From assembly GCF_901709675.1 (NCBI RefSeq), contig NC_051093.1:6283053-6347052 (forward strand): a DNA stretch of 64,000 nucleotides, written 5' to 3'. The DNA is from Syngnathus acus (lineage: Eukaryota; Chordata; Actinopteri; Syngnathiformes; Syngnathidae). The notes under the pieces were generated by a model. That model had not been told where the DNA came from, did not search any database, and was given only the letters and a program-made list of their open reading frames with translations. Made by a program: the position numbers and the translations under genes. Shown piece by piece: positions 1-14,400 of this stretch. Numbering within the stretch: the stretch's first letter is position 1; every line of letters starts with the position of its first letter.

Positions 1-863
1 AGTCATCATTATTTTTATTTTACACATTCCTGCAATTGGAGCTTTTCTCCGGAATGGCTCGAGCCTAATCCCAATTAGACGATGTCTCTGTATCTATCTC
101 TGTTTTAAATATGCTGGCAAGAGCAACTGAGGTCATACAAAGTATTTGACACCATATGTCTTCCAAATGACACCGGTTTCTCCTTTCTACTGATTATTTC
201 TTGCTGCCTTTGCACCAAGAAGAAACTTCCAAACGTGGCCGAGCAGTGTTGCATTCTTATGAGGTCAATATCTCAAAGTCAAGTCTCACATTGGCACAAG
301 GGGGAAAAAAAAGGAAGCAAAGGAAGAAAAAGACAAATTAAATGATGGTGGGCTGCCGTGAAATAACAACACAGCGATAGAAAAAAGAACAAGACAGGGT
401 GAGATTCCTCATTCCAAATCAGGCGTGATGGTCAAAATCCAACTTACCTTATCCATCCACTCCTCCTCCTCACCACTCATCTCTTTTGCAATCCATCATC
501 TTGCTTCCCATTTTCACTCCCTCATCCTTCACTCCAACATCTGCTTCCACTGGTCTGTAGACAGACATGACATATGAGAATTGTAGTCGTTTTTAATCAT
601 TAATCCAATCATTATTCAATGAATGATTCATCTTTTCGGTAAAAAGACAGCCTTGTCCAGATGATTTCATTTCGCCTCCCAAAAACAAGTTTTAGAAACT
701 ACCTGATCCTGCCATAAGCAATAAATCCAGCCTGACTCGGCTGTTAAAAGATAGATGGGAGGAAATAAGGCAGACCGCTGTCTTGAGAAACTGCACGAGA
801 CAAACAAGCTCATAGAAAGGTGCCATGAAAGACAAGGAAAAGAAGGACAGCATATGGTTACAT

Positions 864-883
864 GGGGGGGGGGGGGGGGGGGG
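864..883. repeat. 20-base G run
   Basis: This is an uninterrupted run of 20 G. Such runs form G-quadruplex-like structures and are prone to length errors. Confidence 0.9.
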
Positions 884-2249
884 AATGCAGAGTAGCACAG
901 AAAGTGGGCTTGTTGACATCCTCATTGCTAAAAATGTATTTTATTTTGTCTACAACCTATATATATTTTATTTTATTTTATTTAGTATAGTCATTAAATA
1001 TTTTATTTATATTAATTATATATTTTATTTTATTTATATTCTTCTCGGTGCCGCAGTCTCTGGAGAGCTATTCCTCACTTGTCCGTTCACCTGTTTACCG
1101 ATCCTTTGCATTTCCATTCCAGCCACATACGACCGCTATTGCCTCTCTTTGCACAAATGAGCGTGATAAATCTTAAGAAGGACGCAGCCTTCTCTATATG
1201 CTGAACACACATTGTGGCTCAAAGGCAGTGGATGTCCTAACAGATGTTAACTGCTTTCATTTAAGAAGGGGAGAAGGGAGGGAGGGAGGGGCCGAGACGA
1301 TGCGACACGCTTTGAATAGCACCTTCCGAACCCGAGCACAAAGTTATGCAAAGTCACAGTTAATGCTGCGTGCTAAAAAAAAAAAATGGCGGTAACGAAT
1401 GGGCTCACCCGACCTTAACGTTTTTATTGTAAGATAGCTGCAAACTCACATAAAAACTGACAATGAAAATAAATTTCTGTACTCAGACCCGTATCCAAAC
1501 CCTAAACTAAATTGAATCTGTTGTTTAGTAAAATATTTGAATGTGATGAGAGCAATATATAGATGAACAATTTAATTGATTATATCGACCCAACGGTTCA
1601 TGCGTGCGTTACATCTTCACTCACATGTGTCACGGAATTATTTACACATTCACATAAGCACTCGGTGTATCATGAGCGGTTGTTTACACTTCACTTTGCC
1701 TCTAAACCTCTTTATGCCACTTTCACTTTCTCTCACTATTTACCTCCAACTCCCCGTGTCCCTTTACGTGATGAGCTTCCGACTAGCCGAGCTGCGGCCG
1801 TTACGTGGATTTTCCTCTCACTAAAGGAAAATTGATAAAATCCTATTTTGATGCATGTCTGTCTTATTTTCCCAGTGAGATAGGAGGCTTTGTTGATATT
1901 AGCATTAGCATATATGTTTTCAGTCTGCAATAAACTGGACAACATAAGCAAATGATCCATATGTTGCTAATAAGACAAAATGGAGGGAAAATGAAGAGGG
2001 GGGGGGGGAACCGTGTGGCTATTTAAATTGAACTTTTAGATAAGAGTACATTGCATCCACTCTCAGCAATAAACCAAGCAAAGAAAGCTAGGAAGGGCTG
2101 AAGATGCTACAAGTGTGTGTATACATGCGTGTATGTGTGTTGTCGGTGAGTGTGAGTGAATCAGAGGACAGTTTGTCATGTTGCTGCTCCGCAGCTCTGA
2201 TCCGAGCTGACAGGTGAAGCTAAGCGCAGCTAAACAGCACACGTAACGG

Positions 2250-2485
2250 GGGAAAGAGCGAGATAGAGACACAGAGAGAGAGAGAGAGAGAGACGTGAGA
2301 GAGAAGGAGAAAGCAAAACAGGAAAAAAAAGTGAGACAACAGGAGAGCGAGAGAAGGAAAGAGGGACAATGTCCGTGTGAGAAAACAAGGAATGGCGAGA
2401 TCAGTTAGAGCGTAATTCAAAAGGGAACAAGGCAGACTACTGTGTCGAGAGAGAACGAAAGAAAGGAAGGAATTGAGATTAACTG
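2250..2485. repeat. Purine-rich GA tract
   Basis: This is about 235 bp of almost pure purine on the plus strand, with a (GA)n core at 2271-2293. Strand-asymmetric tracts of this kind can form triplex (H-) DNA. Confidence 0.75.
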
Positions 2486-5400
2486 ATGGAGAGAAAAGAT
2501 TGGTTAAAATTGGCATTTAATCAAAGAAAAGAACTCCGCGGGTGCGTTTTATATTCTTTTCACTCCATTTATCTACCACCACCACTCCTACTCGATTAGC
2601 AGGTCCTCTGATATGGGCCTTGCGCAACACAGGAAAAAGGCGGAATATTAAACATAATTCTAAAAGCAACTTTAAATCAAAGCCTCATTATTGCCGTACA
2701 AAATTTAAAACAAAAAAGCAGTTTCCACAAAATTCTATTCAATTCAGAATGGTCGTGCAAACATCCAAAGAAATGTCACTTTCATTATAACAGGCAGCAC
2801 TCTAATATATATAACTATACATATTTCTTTTTTTGCAGCACAGTTCCTCGTACTCGATATGAGAAAACAGATGGAAGAGAATCAGACGCATAGCGCAAAA
2901 ACATGAGCGGCATACAGTTGGGACAGCTTGATAGATTACAAGTCTTCACTTGGTCATGTGACGTGGTAGGGGGGGGGTCAAAGACAAGACTTACTACCCA
3001 TGTGGGGGCGTAAGTGAGTGATGTGTTCATTTCGTTCCGAGACTTTGGCAAGGCCTGTTGATCCATTACTATATTACACCGCACTTGACACTCCTTGCAG
3101 TACCTACCCAGGGACTGTTGTTATTTCTCTCGTGCGCCTTTTGTAGAACTTTGAGGTAAACGCACCATGAAGGCAATATGTGTGGCCGCTGAGTCATTTT
3201 GACGACACGGCTTTTCGAGGTCGCTCTCGGTTTCAACATATTGGACCCAATGTTAGGGCAAAAAGTGACAGATACGTTGTTTTCAATTAAACATTATGGG
3301 AATAGTAGCTAAGCTGCATTCCCTCCACCACAAATAGTTCTTTCTCCAAAGCCTCCAAAAATCGAGAAAATAATAACACGTGCCTGCTTTGCGAACGAAC
3401 GCGTGTCTCACCTTCATTTAAAAAAAAGTGCGCCTCGGGTGAATAACTCACGCGGGTCACACACGTCCCTGCCTGAGGTTGTAATCCAAGGTCACTTAAC
3501 TCTGCATTTCATGATCCAGCGTCTCCACAGGACACCGATGACAAGCTCGTAATTTATCACGGTGGCCGTGACTTTGACACATTTTACATGACATGTACAG
3601 CCTGTGTATGATGGCTAAGCAAGCGCCATCATAAATGACATGAAAGGGAGGATTGATCTTTTCAAAAGGCATCTCGCAACGATGGATGGTTGAGATGTTG
3701 ACCCTGATGGGTGACAAGTGATTTCTTTTCTCCTTCGCAGGGTGAGAATTTGTTATTAAACATTAAAGTTACATAAAGAAATATATATAGTATATTTCTA
3801 TTTTTTGTAATTTATTTATATATTTTCTTAATCACTTAGTACTAAAATAAAAGATTTCAGGGGCTTGGAATGGGGGTAAAAAAAACTAAAATAATATATT
3901 AAATAAATAAATAATATATTAAGTCATTTGCCATCCAAGAGTATGTATACGAGTTATTTAAGAGGTTAAGACTGCAATGCAGAGCTGATGAAAACAGAGC
4001 AATGTAATACAGAATAGTGATGAATATCACAGCACCATCACAGCATTATTGATTATCATCAATAATGCCAAAAGCCTGGCAATTTGATTGATTTTCTGTT
4101 GAAAAATGTGGATGCACGCAAGTCTAGGTTTGTGTGTACGTGTAGGCAAATTTATGCGTGGGCTGTGTGTGCGTCATCATGCTGCTGCATGTTACAGAAT
4201 AAGTCCCTTGAGCAAAATGAACCCATGGGAGTGCTTTTGGTTGTTTCTAAAATCATCCCAAACCCTAAAAATAATGAGAACGGGGGGTAGTGACTCAGAA
4301 GGTGACATATGGTATTTTCGGTGACATCATATTTACCAACGCCGCCTTCTCAGCACTGCAAGCCTGGCACTGACTGGTTCACTGGGCCTGCAGCATGTTG
4401 GCTTCTTTTTGCCAGTTTGTCTCAACAAGATGCAACCACGAAAAAAAAAAAAAAAAAAAAATGCATACGTGTTTTAAATTTAGCCAACTGCCCATGCTAA
4501 TTAGCCAATGGGAAATTTAGCATTGCTATCTATCAGCAGGTGGAAAAAAATACATGTTGAATTTTAGGTGGATTCCCGAAGGAATGCAACATTTTGGAAC
4601 GGCCTCTAGTGTGTCATGATCGTGGCTCCGAGACAGCGCATGAGCATAAACAGGCCCTGGCTTGGCGGCCACTCAGCCATGCCAAGGGACATTATTTGGC
4701 AGCTGTCAGCTCTAATAGGAATACAGCAGGGTGGGAGACGGATCCAGGCTCTGTACCAAGCCTACAAGGGAGCACTATCTGGCAGCCATAGCACAACTAT
4801 GTCTGCAGTGTGTGTTGGTGTACAAATGCTAGTTTGCCCCCACAGACCAGTGTATCAGATGAGTGTTCACTTAGCCTACTTTTGGCAAAAAGACCTTGTG
4901 TGTGCATTTTTGTGTGTGTGTGATTTCCTTGTGATCACAGTGGTGGGCTACTATTCATTTTATATGATGAGTAGATGAGAACAAATTGACAACTTGAGCA
5001 TTGCTTTGGACCTTATTATAAATGCTGCGTACTATTTACAAATATAAACACCATTTGCTTGAATTGAATGCTTGGGGAAAAAAAAAAAAAAAAAAAAAGC
5101 TTAACAGACAAAAATCCAAGTTAATCGCATTACAGATTTTCCAAGCAGCTTTGGTAAACCTAGAAAACAGTCATTCAAACACACTGAATATTCTATTGAC
5201 TTTCCAATTACAACAATGAAAGTGATATTTGGAGTTATGATCGAAGCCAATTAAATGGGACCAAATGTTGCTGTAAAGTCACTGTTGCTTTATTGTGTGC
5301 TGGACTTTTTGTTGTGTATAAAAAAACACATCTGCCTCCATGTTTCCGTCCACATTGGGTTAGCAGCCCTTGGAATGATCTGTGGGTGGTGTTTACCCCA

Positions 5401-5850
5401 CACTAACCTGCTGTGACAGTGAGGAGTGATTCAGCTCCAAAATGCTGTGTTATATTATACGCCCCCCAGGAACTGGTGTGTGTGTGTGTTTAAGTGTGCA
5501 CAATAGTGAATGTCGTATTCAATGACTAGAGGGGGGCGTTTTTCTCGCTTTATTTTTAGCATTTTTTAGCAATTCAGAACAGGGGAGAGCATATTTAGTT
5601 ATACAACAAGCACGCCACAATCTTATGATCATGCGCAACTTGCAACTCGCTGCAGCTGTTTGTTTTCACAGTGGTTGACTCCTTCACCCTTTGTGTTTTG
5701 CCATTTACAAACTAAAGTGCGGTGGCCTGGCCTTCTCTCCTCCGCTCTTAAAAAAAGAAAGGCTAATGTGGGTGAATGAGTTAATCATGCAGGATTTTGC
5801 TCACGTCATAACAACAACAAGGATGTTAAGTGTTTAGTTGGGTCACCACA

Positions 5851-6034
5851 CACTGGCAGAGCTAGGATTTTTTTTTCTTCAGGGAGCAGGGGCTAGGATT
5901 TTTTTTTTCTTTTTTAACAAACCCCAAAAATGCTTTCAAAAATTCACAGAAAAAAAAACACCCTGGCCTGGAACCTGCAGAAAGGGGGGGGGGAGTCAGT
6001 GCCCCCATAGCCCCCCCTCTAGCACTGCCACTGG
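5851..6034. mobile_element. Small element with inverted ends (MITE-like)
   Basis: The left end CACTGGCAGAGCTAGG (5851-5866) is an imperfect inverted match to the right end CTAGCACTGCCACTGG (6019-6034). The interior is T-rich and G-rich with no coding potential. Length and ends fit a non-autonomous DNA transposon. Confidence 0.55.
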
Positions 6035-7303
6035 GAATTAAAGTATAGAATTGATATCACAGACCAAAAGGTCTAACTTTTATTCCGAATAAGACAACAA
6101 TAGCTTTTCACTCCATTGAGTTGGTCTGTATCTATTTCTAGCGATCCAAATTATACTCCTCACGTCCACTTCCTTCCACTGCTCGGCTGAACATCTAATT
6201 ATTCCAATTAAAAGGCAGATTAGATTCATAGTTCTTTGCACGCAATTCCGCCAAAACCGTCAGCGCTGACATTCAACTCCATCAGACCTTGTTAACTGCA
6301 AACCTTCACCAAACGACCTCAATGGCCAACTGGTACCACAGTAGCAGTTATCGTGAAATTGATCTCGAACATCACCCGCATTAAAAAGTGATTGGAAGGT
6401 TCCTTTGGCGCTCATTTTGCTCTTCTGCCGACATCTGTTTGACATTAAAGCTGGAATATGTATTTCATGTTCTCATCAAGTGCTAGCTAATATCACAGTG
6501 TCGGTTAAATGACAGCAAAAGTGGATGAACTGTTATTTAGGCACGTTACTCAGTGGGCACCGTCCAACAGCTCGATGGAAAGGCCGCCGCCACTTTTTAA
6601 GCTTTATTATGCTTAATAGAGGAAAAAAAATGACGCTGCGGGTTGTTGGGGGAAAAAAAAAAAAGAATGACGACTCAATTTGTTCTTATTTTTACCCATC
6701 CATTATCAGAAAATATGACTTTTATTAGGATGAGTGACTTGTGGTCTTATCTATTATCACAATTGAGAGGCGTGAGTTTTTTTTCCAACAAGTGTGAAAT
6801 TGTCATTACAGAGTTTTTTGGACGCTTATTAGAGGCTAATCTCTTGCTGAAATATTTGCCTTCATTTTTCATTTAGAACATTGCAAACAATACGCCGGTG
6901 TGTTTCGAGACAAATATTTAACTTGTGGATTACAACTAGAGTCGTTTCGATTTTAGTCTGTGTATGTGGGCGTCATGTTTATCAGTGGAATAATATGACA
7001 ATGATAATAACACTGTCAAAATGGCCCAGGATCAATATAATAATTTGTCTAAAGGTCTTCCCTTCTTTGTTAGAGACAAAACGTTTTGTTAAAAGGTTAG
7101 AGAACTCCAGTAAATCAATAAAAATTTTAATTGCAGTGGAAAAAGCAACATATGGTGTTTATTCAAGCGCAATATCGACAGGAAGTCGGGGTAGTTGTGG
7201 AGTCCAGACACTGCTGGGACAATCCAGAACGAGATGACAAAATGGGAAAAAGTCAGACAGGTATACAGCAGCAATGAAAATGAAGCATCGAGCAACAACA
7301 GGA

Positions 7304-7322
7304 GGGGGGGGGGGGGGGGGGG
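7304..7322. repeat. 19-base G run
   Basis: This is an uninterrupted run of 19 G inside a purine-rich stretch. Confidence 0.9.
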
Positions 7323-8313
7323 ACGTCGGAAGTGGGACACCGAGACAATGAGATAGACAGGAAAGACAAGATCTTTCCTGGGACATATCTGGAGAATAAC
7401 AAGTGCTTTTTACGTCTCCGGAAGGGTCTGAAAACATGGCGAGTGGGAGGGGAAAGTGGCACAGAGCTGGCTTTATTACCATGCAAAATGAGAGCTGGGG
7501 GAAAAGAGAGCAAGACAGACGGAAAAAGCGCAATGGAAGCGGACAGACATTAACCAGATGAAAGAGAATCGGCGAGCGACGAGCCGACGCGAGGCCAAGC
7601 GACTGCATTATGTTCTTCATGGCTGCGCTCTTCAATCTCTGCCCTCATTTAGAAGCATAACAAACGTGGTCGCTTGATTGTGTTCGCTGTCAAATGTCAA
7701 ACATGAATCTACGGGGAGGGTCACAAATGCTGACCCAGCCTTGTAATTATGAGATTACATTTTGCAAGGCTAATGACATCATTGACACAAAGTCACTTTG
7801 AATATATTTTTCTGGTTGGGGAAAAGAAGGCCGCAATTTAAAATAAATATTCAGTTCAACTCAAGTTCTGCTTATTTAGAAAAATGCAACTCCAGGATGG
7901 AGCTCACTCAACAAATCAAACATTTATTAAAATAGAGTCTGTGGTTTTAAAAAAACAACTTTTATCTGCTGGTGCAGGTTCTTATACCAAATAGTTTGTT
8001 TCTGAACTTGTTCAAAGGCAGCCAACAACAAAAGATGGCGAGAGGGGAAACTCACTTTTCGACATTCCCGTCGGCAAACACCCAGAGTATTCCTTTTTAT
8101 CTTAGAATTCACTTTCTTGACGAGAACTCAAAAGAACTTCCTGTAAGAGTCTGTCGCTTTATGAAGATGGACACTGGGCGACTTATCTCCAGAATTTTCC
8201 TAATAAATGTACTCCTCATCATTTTAGCCTTCAGATTTTTAGCATCAACACTAATTGTCGCTTTTCCCCTTCTTTGCTTTTTATGTAACCTTTTTTTTTT
8301 TTCTCCTCCTCAG

Positions 8314-8429
8314 GACTTTGACAGAGCTGCTGAAGCAGCCAGGCGAGGCGGGAGTTGTAGATGGAACCGGAATACAGCACCCTATAGGGACCAACGGGAT
8401 CTCGGCCAGGGCGTTACGCTCCAACAACG
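8314..8429 (+). CDS. shisa8: Shisa gene, juxtamembrane tail exon
   Basis: This is a 116-bp internal exon. A polypyrimidine tract and CAG at 8311-8313 precede it and GTCAGT at 8430 follows. Its first base completes a codon and its last base opens one. It encodes TLTELLKQP followed by a Gly-rich stretch ending in ALRSNN. The last G joins AC of the next exon to make Asp. In Shisa proteins the matching segment lies just inside the membrane. Confidence 0.8.
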
Positions 8430-11400
8430 GTCAGTCGTCACACTAAAGCTCACCCTCAAACTGACAAGACATTGTTGGCCATTTAGTTTGGTGAGAGATA
8501 TGAGGGGAACGGGACAGAGCGATGTAACAACACACTCAAGATGAGATCTTCCAAAATGGAATTTATGTATGACATCATGCAAGATCTCAAAAGATTACTA
8601 CGGCGCATTTTGTCTTTTCCTTTGGTTTCATGTGATTTTTTTGGGGTGACGCATGAATAGAAATAACAAGCAGACTCTACAAGAGCAGAAGAATGAGAGA
8701 GAAGTTGATGAGAAATGAGGCGACAAAGCTGTAATGCTTTTGTCATCTATTATCAAAGATAAGCGGAGTGTACAATCTCCATTTGTTTGCTGTTCTGACA
8801 GACTGGATGGGAAAGTCGAAAGACTGAGCGGCGGCAAAATATTCAATGGTGGCTAAAGTACTCACGAGCTGTACTTAAAAGTAGAAGTACAGACACTTGC
8901 AGCAAAAAAACAAACAAACTCAAAATTAGAGCCGCAGATTAGACTTTTTTTAAGTGAAAGTAAAGCCACTTAAATTAGAAGAACATTCGACACTTACTTT
9001 ATAGCTCAGGACTTAAAAATGATGTCTGCACCATCTCAAAAGACTCAGTAGTGCTTTAAGGCTGTTTTTTTTTTTTTTTTTTATAAAAACAAGTCGAAAC
9101 CAGACGGTGAGCCTATTTCCCCGTAGTAGTAAGTGCATCTGCCCCCACTTTGTCTGTTATTTACACACACACATAAGTGCTTGGAAGTGTTGAAAACATC
9201 TAGAGAACACCTCTTTCACATGTGTTAACCAATTCTATTTATTTATTTATCTATCTATCTATTTATCTATTTATTTATTTATTTATTTATTGTTTTATTC
9301 TTTTTCTTTTTTAATTGTTTTAATTTTATTTTATTATTGGTTTTATTTTGTATTATTTATTTAAGTTTCCACACTAGACAAGTCCTATTTAATCAAAACT
9401 TAATTCGCCCAATTCCAGGTCCCAACCCACGGAGTGAATGTTGAGTGACCTGTCTGTTTTTCTCTTTCGTCTCTGACAACACACACACAGGGAAATAAAA
9501 TGAAATCAAAAGTTCCCGAGGACTCATTTGTGACGACTGCAGGCAAGTTAATTTAAAGGACAAAAGGTCCCCGCTGCGTCACATCTGCTCTCATTCTCAA
9601 AAACATTTCAATATGAACTATTTGTCGCCCGACATACATACGTGTCGTCGATTGACGTATGTATGGCATGCGCCACCGAGCCGAATCATATTGCGTCACG
9701 GCTGACGAATGATCGTTACATAAACAACAATGCAGAGAAAGTGAGTCATACAGACCTCGTATACATCCATTCATCTATCATTTATCCTCCTCTTATTTCA
9801 CATGTGATGTTTACTCACATAAGCAAACAATAAACTAACTTGACTTTCATCTTCCCACAAACACATTTTGACCTCATTTTCACCCCATGCTGTGCTTATT
9901 AGCACTCTTCCTTCTATCTTGCGCCGCTTTCCTTTCTTCCCCTGCTATTTAATTCTCCCCTCTTTACTCCCCCGGCCTTCTCTCACCGATTTGTCTATAA
10001 CATCATTATCTGGTAAAAAAAAAAAGTTTTGCGCTGTGCATTTTCCAATTAGGACAGCATAGCCTGCATATTGTTTTGTTTGTTGATTCAGTGGATTAAG
10101 AAGATATATACGTGGATAATTTTATCACTAGAAGTACTCATACTGCGATATTTGTGTTTATTGTTTGAAGATTGATGACGCTTTCCACTCGGAAATTTTA
10201 CGCATTCTTCCTTTTTTCCTCACTGAATCTAAAGTGGGCTGGATTTTGTTTTTCTTTTTTTAACTGTTCAAGAATGGAAGCTTGTTGGCAGCAGTAGTAG
10301 AGGCAACAGTGAGTGAGGGCAAGAAGATGAAGTCTTGGAGATCATGCTGTGTCAGCTGTCTATGCATAAGTACCTCTTAATTAAAATCATTTAAATCCTC
10401 CAGGCCAAATAGAGGGGCGGGGGGTGTGGGGGGGGACCCACACAGTCCATTACTTTGTCAGAGGCCTCAGTTTGAAAGAAATCATTTTGTGATCCTGAAA
10501 TAAATATATATGAAGATAAAAGCACTTGCGGTTAGATATGGGCGTCAAGATGCAAGTCACATGACACCATTGAACGCAGACCAAACATCTCAAGTTTGAA
10601 GACTGGAGCCAAATCCTCTAAATCCTCCTACTTCCTTTCCCTCCTTTGCTCTCCTGAGCATGTTTTGAGGCTGAGATATTTTTGATACTGCTTAAGAGAT
10701 GAAGGGCGGGATAAAACCTGCAGGATGTAAAATTTGAGGAATGTTTGTGCGAGAGAGAGAAGGGGGAGGGAGGAGAGGAACGCGGGGAAAGAAATAGGTC
10801 ATGTTATGTTACAGTCGGTGAAAGAGGATAGAGATGATGAAGCTAGCAAAAAAAAAAAAAAGAGTTTAAAAGAGAGGGTCAAGCAGGAGAGGTGATGAGA
10901 GACAAGCAAAGAGAGAGCAGATAGAAGAGCCGACATGCTGCTAGCTGCGAGGGGGACAGCTGGTCAGCTGCTGCCCTCTCTTCTAGTGGGGAGAGCTACC
11001 CTGAGGACAGACACCCTGTTCCACACACACACACGGATGTAACACACACACACCTGCTCTCACATGTTTATTCGTCCTCGTATTCCTAGTCCATTGGCAG
11101 ATGGTTGCATGTATGCTTACAAACTCGCTTGCGTCACCTGAACACATCACAGAGAGACGTACACGAGTGCACGCACCTCTTTGGACTGATAGAGAGCAAC
11201 GATTCAAAAACCTGGCTTTAAGTGGAAAAGGGGTTAGGACAGAGCAGATTGTGAAATATTGCAAGGAAGTAGTAGCAGGAGAAGAGAAACCTAAGTTGGA
11301 TTAAGTGGAAGTGAGAAGGTGATTATGTAAATGACAGAAAGAGCGGCAATGTGGTGTAAAAACAGAGAAAATGGATGGGGAAGTATTAAATATGATGCCA

Positions 11401-14400
11401 GTTCAAATTGTTTGAGCCTGGGGTATGTTTTACAAGAGAAAAATCGGTTGCCAAACTGTCATTTTGGGTTGCGAGGATTTCAGCACCATGGACAGCGCCC
11501 CAGCCACAATGGCAATAATTAAACAGCTACAGCGCTGTAAAATGGAACGAACAGTGCTAAATTATCACCAAATTGATGACACATCATATAAGTAACACTT
11601 AAAGAATCTTTTTGCTGCCTATGCAAAAACAAAAATGAGAATAAACTTAATTTGGGTTGATTTTTTTTTTTTTTTTAATCTCTCATTCAAACACTGCTGG
11701 AGTGATATACGACCAAGCGCTTCTATAAATGAACGAAGAGTTTAAAAGCGAGCTGGAAAATCGGCGTGATGCCAAAATGAGTATCATGGGATCCCGCCGA
11801 GTTGCCGTTAAGTGAAACGACGTAGGGGGCTGTTGTGTGTTAAGGCGGCAGCGTGTTTGTTTACATCTGTGCGCCCTTGAATACCATCGAGTGTCATCAG
11901 AGTGCCACATGGGGGCCAGCGCCAATTATATCCTCTGCGAGCTCGTCAATGACACCCCGCCGCAGAGACAGCTTGAGACGCAGAGAGGGATGACAGCCAA
12001 ACACAGCATTCATATATTAACAATTATATCTATATGCGAGTATTAAGTTCATTTGAGCGCGGCGAGCTTACGCAGAGTCGGCGATTTGTCTTGATGGCTT
12101 CTCGTACTACTTTTTATTTAGAACGAGAGGGTGTTACTACGGTTTATGCGACTATAAACAACTAGAATCCGCCCGTGAGTGTGCGTTCAAGCTAACGCTG
12201 ACAGCTTTAGGGTGCTTGAATGTTAATAGCGCACGCCAATGTTCGAAATGTGCAACTTGAATGAGTTTGCATCCATTTTCGAAGCGGCGCACTGCGGGCG
12301 GATTCAGTGGATCATTTGCATGTGTGGAGGATAAACCTTTGCGATGCAGAGCTTGAGCTACTAAACTGATGGAGAAAGTTCCAGATGGGTGGGAGGGGGG
12401 GTTCAGTCTGACAAGCTCTGCCGCAATATAGCACTGATTACTCATTTAAAAGCAGCTAAGAAAAGGTTTCGATAGAAAAGCATGGAGAATTTTGATGACA
12501 TGCTAGATATTAGCATTCAAGCTACAACAGCGAAACAGATTTGGTCATAGAATGTGTGATGACTACTTGCTCTAGCTATACAGCGTATAATCCAATAAGG
12601 ATCTAAAGAAGATGCTGATATGTGGTTCACTAAAGTATGAGTCAGAATTGAAATCCTCTACTGCATCACTGGCTCGATTTTCTTTTATGTTTCTCGACTA
12701 TTTCCCACTATCGGTCCGTCGTCCCTCCGCCTCGCTTTTTCCCTCGCAGGCATTCGCTGCGCTCCTTTTCTGGCATGGCTCTGTCCCCGCCGCGACTAAC
12801 TTTACTCTCTTGTGTCGTTTCTTGTCTGGCGGACATCGAGTTGTCTGATCCCGAGCACTGAGGTAGGCCAGAAATGATCAGAGAGCTACAATGAATAGAT
12901 CTGATGAGTCTTTCCGTGTAAAGGGGATTTCAAAGGCAACTTCTAAAATTATTGGGGCAGCACTTCAAGCGATGACTTTATGACGTACAGCAGTTAATCC
13001 AAAAGACTATTTTCATAGACTGATTTATGTGTTCACGCCCACAACGGTGCAAACGGACCTTTTTTTTTGTAAATATACTGGCTTGCAAGATGATTTTCCT
13101 CATGTATATGAGCTCCAGTTTGCAAGATGGTGGGCGGGTCAAATGAGTAATGTTGAGGCATCACAAAAACAAAACATGGAAGTAAAAATGGTTATTACCT
13201 GGAGCGTTTGACGCGTTGGAAATGGAGTGAAAATACACGGCAGTATGTGAATGAGAGAGCGTTGATTGACTATTTTCCTCATTCGTGTCAAGGACACCCG
13301 ACCCCACTTTACGACCATACACACACGCGCACGCACACACTCATCAGGCCGTATAGACAGCGCCGCCTCCCGCACACCCTCTGGCAGACGTGATAGAAAG
13401 TAGACAATTGAAGCTCAATAGAGACAAATGACAGCATAGAGGACACATTTGTCATCAGCTGTCTTAATAAATCATGTTGGTGTGCGTCTCGTCTTACGAC
13501 GTATGTGCCTATAGGAGAAAGATTTGGTGTAGCTCACTTTCTGAAATGCAAATTTCCGTTTATTACACGAACCCACTCTTGTATATTAAACAGGATGTTT
13601 TTTAGTTGTGAGTGGGAAAGTATTTTTTGTTGTGTGCATAAGAGCATTTCAGGAGTGTGTGAGTTCGAGGTAATCCTGAAATACGTCCCTGCCGTGCTGC
13701 ACGTGCAGGCAGGTGATCCGTGTCGGGGTTGAGACAGCGTATAAAGTGTCGTGTGCGTGCGTGGACACCGATATGAGCTACTGAGCGGAGCAGCGTGCGG
13801 TGATACATTAAAATGGCGGGATTATCCTCCACTGCTGCAAGCCTACTGATAGTGTTATGGAGGGAAAGGGTGGGATGGCGCTCCATTTTGGCATCATTAT
13901 CAAACCATAATGAGCCCTAACCCCACTCAGCAGGGACTCAACCACTTCCCGTTTTATGCATCAGGCCAAGGGTGGCCCTCGTATGCTGACTTGCAAGAAA
14001 ACGGGATGATGAAGAGTAGGAGGGAAGACGAGCACATTAAGGGGAATTCCAACAAATAAAGTGCTTTCACAAGAAATGGGGGGGAACAAAGGATTTTACG
14101 GTCGAAAAAGTTGGGATAAATAATTTAAAATCTGTAATGGCTAAGGCTAAACTTTTTGTCATTGTGGATTTGTCAAAAATACGATGATGCTAACAGGTGA
14201 AAATGATTTTGGCGCGCTTTAGGAAGTTTTGATCAACAGTCATCTTATTTGTTTAAAATTTGTATTCAGCTTACATTATAAATATTTCAATTGGGTCTAT
14301 TTGAAAGTCCCTATAGTTAAGCCGCATGTCAATGCTAAGAATTTGCAGAAAGTGGACTACAATAATCTATTTTTATTAATTTTTTATCTATTTTTCCATC

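Larger units (their letters stand above)
1..8313. other. Non-coding, probably intron of the Shisa gene
   Basis: No exon with splice sites and family similarity was recognised on either strand. The first recognised Shisa exon at 8314 starts inside a codon, so an upstream exon must exist. I looked here for a membrane-span exon ending two bases into a codon and found none, so most or all of this stretch is probably intron. Visible contents are AT-rich DNA, a 20-base G run (864-883), a purine-rich GA tract around 2250-2485, poly-A/T runs, a small element with inverted ends at 5851-6034 and a 19-base G run (7304-7322). It could include an alternative promoter or enhancers, but nothing in the sequence shows this directly. 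Confidence 0.55.

Noticed and set aside
4616-4978. 120-codon frame with a hydrophobic end, considered as the missing Shisa membrane exon
   Set aside because: It has no splice donor leaving two bases of a codon, no cysteine-rich lead and no family motif.
7159-7635. 158-codon minus-strand frame with a proline run
   Set aside because: The proline run is the G run read in reverse. No splice sites or similarity.
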